Origin: Dysidea avara
Taxonomy: Eukaryota > Porifera > Demospongiae > Dictyoceratida > Dysideidae
DNA: 64,000 nt
Direction: 5' to 3'
Assembly (NCBI RefSeq): GCF_963678975.1
Contig: NC_089278.1
Location: 11,931,479 to 11,995,478, forward strand
The translations under genes and the position numbers were made by a program. Below, piece after piece: positions 12,001 to 32,100 of this stretch (position 1 is its first letter; each line of letters begins with the position of its first letter). The notes under the pieces were generated by a model that was not told the DNA's origin, did no database searches, and was given only the letters and a program-made list of their open reading frames with translations.

Positions 12001-15000
12001 TTACTATACTCATTATAATGTTGAATAGCAATCATCCTAAACCTTTTACCCACTAGGGTATTCAACAGCAAAGAAAAACAAAGGAAAATTAATTTAAGCC
12101 CAAATCAATCTAATAGCTTTCTGTGGGTTCTGTGGGGCCCAACTAGCTTTGTCCCCTGCCTCTTGTACCAGGCCCATGTGATCCCTGGGCCTACTGACAT
12201 GCGGTTGCTGGGTGGTTACCTCCGCATTGCTCACATACATGGGTATGGCAGCACTGGGAATCTACATCTGTTCTGGTTCCATGCCCTGCAAACTTCTCCT
12301 GATGGTGGTATTGTCGCCAGCCTGGTCTGCTGCCCCCTAGGATACTGCCTGTGTCTGCCTCCTTTCCTTCAGTCCCTGACACTGGTCTTATGCGAGAAGG
12401 ACATGCACAAATCACATCGTAGCCAGTTTGGGATTCCTCTGAGTAGCAAGCATGATGCAGTGTACTGTTTATCTCCAACCATCGTAGATTGCCAGACACT
12501 GCAGCTTGTCTGTGGAAAGTGGTATCATAGCATACCCACACCCTTCCTGTAAACCGTTGACTTGCCCAAACAATTTCCTGCATGTATACCATGTGTTCAG
12601 TTGGCCCAGCACTGAGGTATAAAATATGGGGAGCCACAGGTACAAAGGTTGTTTTTGTAGCGGCAGTAGTTAGTTATGGTGGTCCTTCCATTGTATAGGA
12701 TTACCTGTACATGGACAATCTCCAGCAACTGGATGTTTGTAGATCACTGGGAAACCAGAGCTCTACTCCGCCATGGATGGTAAAGTTATCATTCCTGAGA
12801 TGGAAAGCTTGGGACTGTGTTAGAAGCAAGCCTGGCTAACTATCTGGACCCCTGGATCAAGGACTATGTCGTGAGCGGCATATGCAAGGGATTCAGCATC
12901 GGCTTCGATTACAATAAGGGGTACATGTCAGCAAACAAAAACATAAGGTTGGCAAACCAAAACCCAATGGTAGTGTTAGACTACCTGCTTACAGAGTGCT
13001 CAGCTGGCAGGGTAGTGGGTCCACTCCGGCAGGATATGGCCTCTTCAAACATGCTCCATATTAGTCGGTTTGGGGTAATACCAAAGGGGACATAGGGTGA
13101 ATGGCGGCTTATCGTTGACCTATCCTTTCCTTATTATAACACACACTGTTTACTGTGTATGCATAATTGGGTTGTTATTTACACATGTATTAACACCTTA
13201 TTTTATGGTAATCTTGTAATAGGTAAACACAGTTGTTTGTATATACATCAAAGTGGACGATGCAGCAAGAGAAGTAGTTAGACAGGGTTTTACAGTGCAT
13301 GGATGGCTAAGATAGATGTACAACATGCCTAAAGAATAACACCAACCTATCTACAAAACCGATGGCTACTGGGCTGGCAACCTGTTTGTTGACACAACAT
13401 TGCCATTTGGTCTACGATCAGCTCCCAAAAATTTTACAGCCCTAGCTGATGCAGCGGAATGGATCATACAACAGCGAAGTGTTCAGTTTGTGATGCACTA
13501 CTTTGACAACTTTTTTGTGGTGGGAAACATGGAGTATGCGGCATGTGCAATTCAGCTCACTGAACGTATTTGACGAATTAGGGATACCCGTAGCAATAAA
13601 CAAACTGGAGGATTCATCATTGTGTCTCACTTTTCTTGGTTTTGAACTAGACTCAACAGCAATGGAGGTTGCCTCAGGTCAAATTGGCAGAGCTGCAGAG
13701 CCTAATACAGACTTGGATACACAAGGATTCGTACCAAAAGAATGAGTTGGAGTCCTTGGTGGGCAAGCTATCTCACACTTGTAAAGTGGTTAAACAGGGA
13801 AAACATTTTACGGCACCTGTACCAGAAGCTGGCAGCCATATTACTGCATTTGGTTTAATGTAATGGTATGGTTGGAGCTGATGTGGTGGGCCATCTTTCT
13901 ATGGGCATGGAATGGGGGTCTCAATACCTTGTGAGTGGCCCACAGCAGGTAGATCATCATAGATACGTCAGGCAGTTTTGGCTATGGAACAGTACAAGGT
14001 AAATGCTGGCTGCAAAACAACTGGTTGCAGGTCTATAGCAACAGTTTCCAGAAATGCAACGAGGATGGGATTACCCTTAAAGAATTATTACCAGTGGTAA
14101 TAGCATGTGTGGTCTAGGGCCCTTAATGGCGGTTTTCCACAGTGTTAGATCACTGTGATAATGAAGGTGTCATTACGGCTATAACAGAGTAGAAAAATTC
14201 ATGCACCTATTACGATGCTTAATCTTCATTCGAGGTCGCTCCAACATAAGCATGCACATATATGGTACAAATACCTGGGCAGGAGAGCAGGCTAGCAAAT
14301 GCAATTTCGCATAATAATCTGGTTGTTCTTTTGTCACAGATACTGGAAGCTCAAGCCACCAAGGACACCATTCCAGAAGTACTCTTGAGGTTGTTGATGA
14401 AGGAGTGTCCAAATTGAACATCGGTATATTGGTCCCGGCTGTTCGGGAGTTGTTCTCAGCTGGCATAGGAAAATCCACCCTGAAGTCATACAAGTCAGGG
14501 AGTAAACGCTATATAGAGTTCTGCAGCAAATTTAATTTACTTCCATTAAGCAAACTTGACATATTTTGTAACTTTTCTATATAGAGAGGGACTGGCAGCT
14601 GGGACAGTTAAAAGCTCAGTAAGGTACATCATTGGGACTGGGGGACTGGACTAGACTGGACACAGTTTCTACCTTCTGGAGGTGACACTAAAATGGACCG
14701 TCCATAAGGGAGCGACAGTACACATACAGGGAGGACAGATGGTGACTTGTGTCTGGTTTCAGCCCATATTTGCACTTGAGGTTCACCTTACACAACTTGT
14801 ACATATGTATTTCTTAGTCTTCCTATATATTACAATTGAAATGTTATCTAGACATGTTTGATGCTTACGTACTTTCATGTTTAATTGCTAAATGTCAAGT
14901 TTTCAGATATGTCATTTACACATACATGCATACTGGGGATTTAAAACACTTAATGCAAGTTTTAGCGATTATTTGTTTCAAAAAAAAGCTTTTATCAATT

Positions 15001-16775
15001 CACAGCATCAAGAATTATTTTTGTTTGTTCCCACAATAACATGGAATATGTTCTTTACTATTTATAGTCCTCGACTGCACATTCACTGTATTAACAAGCT
15101 GCAGATGCTATGTTTTTGGAATCACGTATGACTTTACCGAATCATCCACAAATTTGTATAGTTTGGATGTGTTTCTGTATAATGTTGGGTCTACCTATGT
15201 CATCATTATAATTGTTAACCCATTTTTTTACATTGGCTTGTCCATGTGTGAAATCTGTTTACTCAATGAATGTGTAGCAATGCAGTATCCATGGAGACTA
15301 CACAAACTACTGCTTGACTTATACATGTGGGTGGGTTGGTTGGATACTCTTGTTTTCATTTAAAACAAGCTAGCATTCACCACCGCAGATTAACAGCTAC
15401 CTACTCTATGGCTTGCCCCCCATGCCAGGTGTGCGACCGTTCCATCAAAGCAGACATGGGCCCCATAGTCTCCCCTCAGTGCACGTGATCTCAACTTGGG
15501 TGAGGCACATTGGCCTCGTGCCCACTGCACCCAGAGGATGGATTACTTGTGCAGTCCAGCCTCACCCAAGTAACGGGGGCTTAGTATTTAGGTATACAAA
15601 TGGTTATACCTCACATTTTTTTAATCTACAAAACTGTTAAACATGCCCACTACACCATATTGCTAAATGTCTCGGTATATACAATTCCATTGTCTGACTG
15701 GCAACTCCATTGCTCATTCCTTACTGTCGTTCTGAACCAGCGTGAACCAGGCTATGAGAGACTGCGCACAACATCTCCTTAAGTAGGTGTTCGAACATAC
15801 ATGGCGTATAACAGTGGGAATCGAAGAGTTGGTGTATTACCACTGTACCAAGTGTTTCCAGGTGTCTAAAGGTTATTTTATACTGAAGCAATTTTGCTTA
15901 AATTTGGTATGTGGACTACTGACGGTGAAGAGAATTTCCACAGCAAAAGTCATCTTGTTTCGTAAAGGCAGCACAGAGCTAAGCTGCATTCTTCCACCTC
16001 ACCAGAGTTTTAATCAGAGAGTTTGGCAATCTGCATCATGCTGCCGTATTTTAAAACTGTGGCCTGCATACTATTGTGGGTCTATTCCACAACCACAATA
16101 GACTCACAACAGTTATGGATTTACAGCACTAGAGAGTAAGAAGAGCAAACAAATTGATTTTTACAGCAACTATATTGTGTTTTTTCTTTGTAGCATGCAA
16201 ATTTAAAAAAAATGTTTAAAGCTTGTTGATTTTTGTTGATCATGAGACAGTCACAAAACGAGGTAACATAATACCAAGAGTTCATAATGAACTCTTGATA
16301 ATACACTGTATATTTACCAGACCTTTCTTGATGGTCTTGTCCTCCCGTGTAACTTTGTCTCGTAGCTGTTTCATACTTTCTACTTCTTTACGTCCTGATC
16401 CCTCGACTGTCTTGCTGCCCCATCTTTGTTCCTCTTCAGTTACATCATTCTACAAGTAGCAGGTGATGTATTAAAATGATGAATCCTTATTGATGTGATA
16501 ACAGGCTTTCTCCTAATAGGGCTGTCTCTAATATCCCCACCACATACTTATCACAACACAGACTGAGTACGGGCTTATTGGAACGAATTAGACCCCCCTT
16601 GGGGTGTGGTGCTAGTTCTCGCCCATAATCGTTTCAGTTTTACCATATAAGGATATTTGGCAACAACGGCTCGGGCAGCACTTACCACGAAGTCGGGATC
16701 GGTCTCCCAATCGTCATCATCTGCGGGAGCACTTTTTGTTGACTTCGCTCCGATCGTACTCCGCCAAGTGGACAT
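6062..16775 (-). CDS. CTTN: Cortactin/HS1-like actin regulator (5' part)
   Basis: Cortactin binds F-actin through 37-residue repeats and activates Arp2/3 through an acidic N-terminus at the cell cortex. Exons read on the minus strand: 16775-16686 (start; acidic [11 protein letters not shown] motif, residues 19-29, the Arp2/3-binding signature), 16449-16318 ([19 protein letters not shown] and basic region), 7542-7482 ([20 protein letters not shown], the usual entry to the repeats), then 6891-6781, 6730-6620, 6572-6462, 6342-6232 and 6172-6062, each exactly 111 bp and encoding one repeat with core [15 protein letters not shown]. Phase between 16318 and 7542 does not match, so a short exon (length 3n+2) is missed in the TE-filled intron. 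The proline-rich and SH3 parts are not seen; the gene is incomplete here. The start lies about 100 bp from divergent CIAO3. Confidence 0.9.
7712..10109 (-). mobile_element. hAT superfamily DNA transposon
   Basis: Terminal inverted repeats TAGTGCTGAAACGA (left) and CGTTTCAGCCCTAA (right) enclose a minus-strand transposase. Identical 8-bp sequences gtttatat lie at 7704-7711 and 10110-10117, as expected for hAT insertion, although the left TIR is one base shorter. The subterminal regions carry repeated GAGTACTCG-type palindromes typical of hAT transposase binding sites. It sits inside the cortactin intron in the same orientation as that gene. Confidence 0.9.
8120..9949 (-). pseudogene. hAT transposase with BED finger, frameshifted
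   Basis: Reading from the ATG at 9949: a BED-type zinc finger (CTLCDDV then [10 protein letters not shown], residues about 28-54, where the first His position appears to be Tyr), then hAT core text ([15 protein letters not shown], with the catalytic Asp region) to about 9404. A frameshift follows and the protein resumes at 9453-9127 ([30 protein letters not shown]) and at 9007-8609 (a stop or shift lies between). It continues at 8603-8256 and ends in a degraded hAT dimerisation region ([10 protein letters not shown]-like) to about 8120. At least three frame breaks make it non-functional. It resembles ZBED1/ZBED4-like hAT transposases. Confidence 0.85.
12191..12637 (-). pseudogene. Gag-like fragment in opposite orientation within the DIRS region
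   Basis: The minus strand has a 148-codon open frame with a Gag-like pattern: [20 protein letters not shown], then [11 protein letters not shown], ending in [14 protein letters not shown], which resembles the zinc-binding end of DIRS/Ngaro-type Gag proteins. The RT lies on the other strand from 12817. In known DIRS elements gag and RT share a strand, so either this part has been inverted or two elements are nested. Confidence 0.55.
12817..13990 (+). pseudogene. DIRS-type reverse transcriptase, broken
   Basis: Recognisable blocks: [16 protein letters not shown], then [11 protein letters not shown] (matching the SPLGVVPKK type of DIRS RT), [32 protein letters not shown], a catalytic box reading YFDN instead of the usual Yx[22 protein letters not shown] and [20 protein letters not shown]. 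Stops and frame changes occur at about 13093, 13330, 13570 and 13743. The altered catalytic box and stops make it inactive. Confidence 0.8.
14450..14690 (+). pseudogene. Tyrosine recombinase N-terminal fragment
   Basis: Reads [20 protein letters not shown], a SAM-like core-binding domain of tyrosine recombinases, and after a frame change [19 protein letters not shown]-like text. The catalytic R, H-x-x-R and Y residues would lie further right but are absent. It supports the DIRS assignment. Confidence 0.6.
16268..16304. repeat. 23-nt perfect palindrome flanked by ATAATAC direct repeats
   Basis: 16275-16297 reads CAAGAGTTCAT, A, ATGAACTCTTG: 11-bp arms around one base. The 7-mer ATAATAC lies directly on both sides (16268-16274 and 16298-16304). 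This looks like a minute insertion with a target duplication. It falls in the cortactin intron, 14 bp past an exon's donor. Confidence 0.75.
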
Positions 16776-16875
16776 GACTACTAAATGAGCTACTGAAGAT
16801 CACCCAATGGAGAACTATTACCAGAATCCGGAGGATATCCGTTCAACTGGCGCCTTTTATTAATATTACTGTAAA
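16776..16875. promoter_or_regulatory. Bidirectional promoter between cortactin and CIAO3
   Basis: The two start codons are divergent and exactly 100 bp apart, so both core promoters and 5' UTRs must overlap here or run into each other. A CCAAT box is present at 16804-16808. No TATA box in a convincing position is seen for either side; TTTTATTAATATT occurs near the CIAO3 start. Confidence 0.7.
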
Positions 16876-26282
<9,407 letters not shown>

Positions 26283-26611
26283 CAGTATGTGTATATTATG
26301 CATGTATTGGGATCATCAATGTGTCAATTTTCATTGGTGCAATTGCTACTTGCTTCCATCTATTATGTACTGTCCCATAGTTATTTGGCACAGAAGTAGC
26401 CATCAAAAGTAATGTACGGTAACTGTCATAATCTGTTATAACTTACTAACTTTAAAGTATGCACAGCACTTCCATGCAACCATACACGTATGTTCGTATC
26501 AAACAGTGCAAAAATTTTAAATGTTAGCATATAACAGTGATATAGAAGTTGGGGTAAAATATTGTCCAAGTGCAAAACACTACATGTAGGGGTAGAGAGT
26601 GTCATTATATT

Positions 26612-27532
26612 TCACTGTACATAAAGTTGTATTGCTTCTACAAGGGACTCTTCTTCAGTGAACGGTTCATTGTGGCAAATCCTGACTTCGACGTCTTCTT
26701 GTTGAGCAGTAGCAAACACACGCTTAAACCAAGGCATACCAACGTTAGTGCAACAGTTGTTTTGTGTGTGATCACATCCTTCTCCATCCCACAGTGGGTT
26801 GTTTGTGAAGTATGTTGTAGTGTCATATGTTCCATCATTTCCGGAATCACAATAATACTGGTTTATTAAGTATATGGGAGCAACTGGACCAGGGGTGGAG
26901 GAGCATGGACAATTACAGCAATGGCTGTTTGCAGCATCACGAGTTTGGCCTCCTATATAGCTCCATACGTGCTTGCGAGGGTTACCTATTGTTATGGACA
27001 CTCCATCAGCATAAAGACCATCTAGATCTCTAACTCTTGCCGTAGTTGACTGATAAAAGCCATCCATTCCTCCTTTTTGATAACCTCTTACTTTGCCACA
27101 AATCTTATAATAGTTTACCCCGCTTACAGTAAAACTTGTTGGGTAACAATTTCCAGCATTGTCTGGTGATCGACATACAGGAATGGCTGGATATGGTGGA
27201 TCATCTGGGGTGGTAATCTTGACCCATCCTGTAGGACAATCATCTCCCCTGCTTGTATCAAAGTCAGCAATCCTCATCCAACCTCCCTTGTGTCCACCAC
27301 ACTCCAGTTCCATATCACAGTAGACTTGGTGTAGGCCACTAGTAGTTTGAATCCAGTAGTCACCTGATACTCCTCTGCTAGCCTTGTTGATCTGATAGAT
27401 GTCAGCACAAGATTTTCCAGGATTAGTTTCATTTCCTAGACTACCACAGAAACTGGAGCAAACTCTCTCCTCACCTACCACTAACTGAACAATACATCCC
27501 AGAAGGATGATAATATTCCAAACTGCTACCAT
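26612..27532 (-). CDS. Secreted fibrinogen-related domain protein
   Basis: A single 306-codon frame starts at the ATG at 27532 with a hydrophobic signal peptide (MVAVWNIIILLGCIVQLVVG). The mature part opens with a Cys pair and SCADIYQINKASRG, then a fibrinogen-C-like segment (GDYWIQTTSGLHQVYCDME, CGGHKGGWMRIADFD), then a Cys-rich C-terminal half with CCNCPCSS, WDGEGCD, NNCCTNVGMPWFKRVF and EDVEVRICHNEPFTEE. About 18 cysteines suggest a disulfide-rich extracellular protein. The pattern matches the expanded FReD-like secreted families of non-bilaterian animals; ligand binding (lectin-like) is the usual guess, but the exact role is unknown. It is intronless and converges on CIAO3, with its stop about 330 bp from the CIAO3 stop. 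Retrogene origin is possible, though no poly(A) tail is seen. Confidence 0.85.
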   Translation of the reverse strand: MVAVWNIIILLGCIVQLVVGEERVCSSFCGSLGNETNPGKSCADIYQINKASRGVSGDYWIQTTSGLHQVYCDMELECGGHKGGWMRIADFDTSRGDDCPTGWVKITTPDDPPYPAIPVCRSPDNAGNCYPTSFTVSGVNYYKICGKVRGYQKGGMDGFYQSTTARVRDLDGLYADGVSITIGNPRKHVWSYIGGQTRDAANSHCCNCPCSSTPGPVAPIYLINQYYCDSGNDGTYDTTTYFTNNPLWDGEGCDHTQNNCCTNVGMPWFKRVFATAQQEDVEVRICHNEPFTEEESLVEAIQLYVQ

Positions 27533-29111
27533 TTCTTACAGTGCAACATACATCCAAGTATAGAATAGATGGATTAGTCACAGATTTTTATACCATTTGA
27601 TGCTACGTTGTATGGTAGCAAATTTGGTTATGTCACGAGTTAGATGTATACTCACTATAGCTCGTATATGGTACTAAGAGTTCATAAGCTACTAACTGCC
27701 AGTAATGAGTTGCTTTGTAGCTAGTACTTCCTAATGCATGCAGGTAATAGTGATCTGTATGCCTTGGTGTCTAACATGTAGTGTGTATTTGTTTATCATG
27801 CAAGTAATGTAGATCATATATACATTAATCATCTGTGTATATATATAACTGCATAGGTAAATGTTAAAACCTTTTATGTGCCAGCGTGTGTCATAAATAA
27901 TAAAGTAACAAAGTTATAGCCTTCTTGTGGGTCCCTAAAATGTTGTGTTTATTAATCCATTATAGTTTACTGATGGCTGACTGTGATGGGTTTTGATATT
28001 TGATAAGTGCATATTTTGTGCAAGTAGGTGTACTACATAATTCAATTTTATTGCCATGACTAAAATGGTTTTACTAATGTAATTACAAATATGGTTTGAA
28101 GATTAAAGCATTCAAGTAATAGAATACAAATTTGTTTCCTCAATACAGATAATTAAATCATTGAATATTCTCTTTACTATGAGATTTCACTAAAGTGTAA
28201 CACAGCCATGCTCTGAGTTAATAGGATACCAGTAAATGCACTGTTACAAAATATATGCATGCATGTATATAGTTCAGAGCAAGGAAAATAGTGAATCCGG
28301 TTTTTGGTCTACAGTTAGTTAGGAGTCATATAATGTTCAGCCTTTATGCATGCAAACATACAAAGAATACTCTTCCAACCCCTTCCCCCAGCACAAAGCA
28401 TACATAACTGCTGATGATGCACATTAATGTGCATATGCGTAGCCACTTTTCATTTGACAGGCATTGATAGAGTGGGTGGGGTACTGTGGAAATAGTTCTA
28501 TCAGAAGACTTTGGATCATAGTGAGTGGAGAATATAGTGAAGATAATTATGCATGCATGTATGCGCTGACATTAGCTTCATCTGGTCCACTTGTCTCACT
28601 AATATACGAGCTAATTATATGTCACTGTAAGACTCTGCATGATATGATGAGCATACCAAATTAAAAGGACTGACAATCAGTCAATGAAATTTAACACATT
28701 AGTGGCATGTGTAATCGTGGCGTGACTGCCAGGTCACTTGTAGCTACATGATTCCTGCTAGTAACTGCTATTCTTAACTACATGCATGCTGAATGGCTGT
28801 TGGCTCTGAAGCCCCTGAATGTACAACATACTCTCCAGTTTTACAGCTGGGTACTGAGGCAGCTGCAAGACTCATCGACTCAAGGAAGCAAAACTTGGAG
28901 TAGTATAGTTGCTACATATACCCAGGTATGGAGTCTCATGATCACCAACCATGCTGGCAGGCAAATGCTCTACTGCCCTCCTGTTGGATCAGAGCGTGGA
29001 TATGTACTTATATTACAAAAAATGACTGCTGCAAAATACAAGCACGTGAGCATCGTCACACGTGTTGCTGGTCACGTGTTAAACAGAGTATGCTTTAATT
29101 AGAGTCATAAA
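27533..29111. other. Intergenic region between FReD and CC2D1 genes
   Basis: This is the shared 5' flank of two divergent genes (FReD minus, CC2D1 plus). It is AT-rich and I see no RNA gene or exon in it. A possible TATA-like TTTTTATACC reads toward the FReD start at about 27583-27592 (GGTATAAAAA on the minus strand, about 50 bp from the ATG). Confidence 0.5.
27583..27594 (-). promoter_or_regulatory. Possible TATA box of the FReD gene
   Basis: On the minus strand the sequence GGTATAAAAA lies about 50 bp upstream of the start codon at 27532, a reasonable spacing for a TATA box with a very short 5' UTR. No experimental support. Confidence 0.45.
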
Positions 29112-32100
29112 ATGGCACGGAGAGGAAAGGCTGGAAAGGATAAAAAGGAGAAAGGCAATGATTTATCAGGTCTAATGGGAATGATGGGGATGGGAGGAGG
29201 GTTAGGAATGAGTGACGATGGCGATATCGACCTAGAAGCTGAATTACTAGCTTTAGAAGGAAAGAAACCTGTTAAGTCTAGGAATGTTAAGGTAATCTAA
29301 ACATACTGTTAGAGTGTTTTGTGCAGGATTCTAATTTCTATATACTTTTGGATGCGACGTGGTGGCTATTAAACAGTAACTTGCGTCCAGCATACGGTAT
29401 GTGTGCCCTGCCACTGGTTTATAGAATTGATTGTCTGTAGGCCATGTCAACTTTATTAGTTATTTCACGGACCTGATTGACCCACCATTTTCCATAAATA
29501 AATCTTCATAAATTTATGAACTGAAAGCAAGTGTTGTATTTTTTCCAACAATTTGTCTACACTTCTCAAATCACACTAGAGCTGCAAACATACTATGCAA
29601 TTTCATCGAGACCACATCCTTTTACTTGTATTTTAAAGGACACAGTCACAGCTGCTTATGAAATTAACACCACACAACACACATGCACACATGATGTGTT
29701 ACACAACAACTATCACTCACTATTTTGGACAGGGTAATAATATCAGTGTAGTAGTTAAGTGATGTAATAAAGGGCTAACTAAGGTCAATAGAGTGACTTA
29801 GCAACTTAATTAACTGCAGTGTTGTCATTGTTTATTTACAGGGAGGCAAGCAATCAGTAGGTCTTGATGCATTAATTGCTGATAGTATGAAAGATGTAGA
29901 CCTTGATAAAGTTGAAGTGACTGATGAGGATTTAATGGATGATGATTTATTGTCTGAACTCAATGATGTGTTAGGTCTGTATGTGTGTTTGAGTGTGTGC
30001 ATGCATGCATATGTGTGTGCGTGCATGTATGTGTCTATTTGTGTGTGTTTGTGTACACGCGCGCGTGTATGATTGTATTTGATGGGTTATATGGCTGTTT
30101 GTATTTTAGGTGACAGTGAGTCCATATCTACACAGCACTCAGCTACTATGACTGTGTCATCTTCGTCTTCATCAGGACAACTAGAAGCTGTTCAGGATCG
30201 TATTAAGATGTATGAGACAGCTATTGCTGGCTGTAAAGAAGCATCTAAGTCACGCCGTTACAAGAGAGCTGTAGGCACCATGCAGGGAATGCTGAAGTCA
30301 ATTCAGGCTGGAAAAGCTGTTGATCTGGAGCAGTTACCTGCACCAATTTCAACAACTGCTGGTAATAAGGAGAAGCAGCAGACTCCATCTGCAGGAAATG
30401 CTGCAAAACTACCAAATGATAAAGAGTTTGAGATTTCTGAGGAGGAAATTGCTGCATTGGCCAAAACTTTTGTAGATGATCGAGAGCCCAAGACCACTAA
30501 ACCTACTCAAGAAGGGGTTTCAGCAGGTGTTAAATCTACATCTCCTAAATCTGCATCAGGAAGTCAAGTAGATATGATCCAATCCCGTATTAAGTTGTAT
30601 GAGACAGTTATTGCCAACTGCAAAGAATCATCACGGACACATCGCTACAAGAGATCTGTCACTCTTATGCAGTCCATGTTGAAAGAAGCCAAAGCTGGGA
30701 AGGCTGTCAACCTTGATGACTTACCATCACCCCCTACTACTGAAAACAAGTCACAAGGAGCCGCCACTGTGAGTAATGTAGCAGTCAGTGATCAAATGTT
30801 CCAGACTACAGCTACTAGTTCTTCAATTCCACCAGCTTCCAGTTCTCAGCCTAAGATGGTGGCACCTGTTCCTAAGCCTCGTACAGCAGTTCCATCCAGT
30901 GCACAGCCAACTTCTTCCCAACAGACTGCACAACCTAGACCTTCCCCTAAGCCACGTGCAACTCAGCAGGCACTGAATTCTTCAGATGGTGCAGGGAAGG
31001 GGAAAAAGTTACCTCCTCCAGGTTGGAATATTCCAATGGATGACGATGACGATGAGTTTGACATCACTGAAGAAGACCTGGCTAAAATGGCCACTGCTTT
31101 TGTTGATGATAGAGTGAAGAAGCCAAGACTTGATGAGCAAACTGATCAAGCTACTTCATCAGTTAAACTTGCTGCAGCCGTTCACAAACAGCCGTCACCA
31201 ATAGCTACTTCTGGAGCAGCATCAGCTTCTACCATTACCACAGGTGAAAGTAATGTTAAAAAGCTTCTATTAGAGAGGAAGTCACAATACCTTGCTGCAG
31301 CCCAACAGGCTCAAACTAAGGGAGACACAACAAATCACAAAAAGCATCAAGTCAGAGCTTTGCAGTTCAATAAAGTATTGGCTGCTTTTGATAATGGACA
31401 GGAAATAGATTTATCACAGATGCCCGGGCCACCTCCTGGTTTTAAGTCTACAATTGTAGTTGACACAGCACAGCACATGCCAAACAAGTCAGGTAGTGTT
31501 AAGAGTACTTCTTCTGCTGCTAGCAATGCAGTAGAATATGATGAAAATGATGTAGATGACTCTATACCTAAACCAAAAACTGTTCTCGAGGCTTTAGAGC
31601 AAAGGATAGAAAAGTATAAAAAAGCTACGGATGATGCAAAAGGCAAAGGTGAAGGTAGCAAAGCACGAAGGATGGGACGTATAGTGAAGCAGTATGACGA
31701 TGCAATCAAGTCCACCAAACTAGGTAAACCATTTAATTATGCTGATTTGCCAACACCCCCTGGATATCCTCCAATACCTGTTAATAAAAAACCTGCTGCT
31801 GCAACTGTGCAAAATCCTTCTGCATCACTTCAACCACGCCCCACTGCTGCTGCATCAATGCAGCCACGCCCACATGCATCACTGCCACCACAAACGAAGC
31901 TCCGGTCTAGTGTAAATGACAAACAGTTGGAGTACTTGAAGCATCGAATGGAAACATTTAAGAAAGCAGCCATGACTGCAAGAGATGGAGGTAACAGGCA
32001 AGAAGCCATTCATCATATGACATACTACAAGTCTTGCCAGAAAATGATTGAGGCAGCTCTGCAAGGATTGCCAGTAGACCTAACCCAGTTACCTCCTGAG

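Larger units (their letters stand above)
10880..14730 (+). mobile_element. DIRS/Ngaro-like tyrosine-recombinase retrotransposon, degraded
   Basis: The plus strand carries a small ORF1-like piece (10895 to about 11190; one stop), a DIRS-type reverse transcriptase (12817-13860), an RNase H remnant (14040-14330; [10 protein letters not shown], then an HIPG-like VQIPGQ), and the N-terminal part of a tyrosine recombinase (about 14450-14680; [18 protein letters not shown]). The order RT, RNase H, tyrosine recombinase and the absence of an integrase identify the DIRS group. No split direct or inverted terminal repeats could be assigned. The recombinase lacks its catalytic C-terminal half, so the right end is truncated. 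Confidence 0.75.
7543..16317 (-). other. Large TE-filled intron region of cortactin
   Basis: This 8.8-kb interval separates the exon encoding the conserved region before the repeats from the first repeat exon. It contains a hAT transposon (7712-10109), a DIRS-like element (about 10.9-14.7 kb) and otherwise AT-rich sequence. 14760-16317 has no recognised gene or repeat apart from small hairpins. A short cortactin exon is predicted from the phase mismatch but was not located. Confidence 0.7.

Noticed and set aside
12163-12552. 129-codon plus-strand frame
   Set aside because: It overlaps the minus-strand frame 12191-12637, which has the Gag-like zinc-knuckle text; the plus frame is a shadow.
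29887-30072. Read-through of CC2D1 exon 2 into the GT-rich intron
   Set aside because: A donor at 29975 followed by an acceptor at 30109 restores frame to the family sequence; the read-through is intronic low-complexity sequence.
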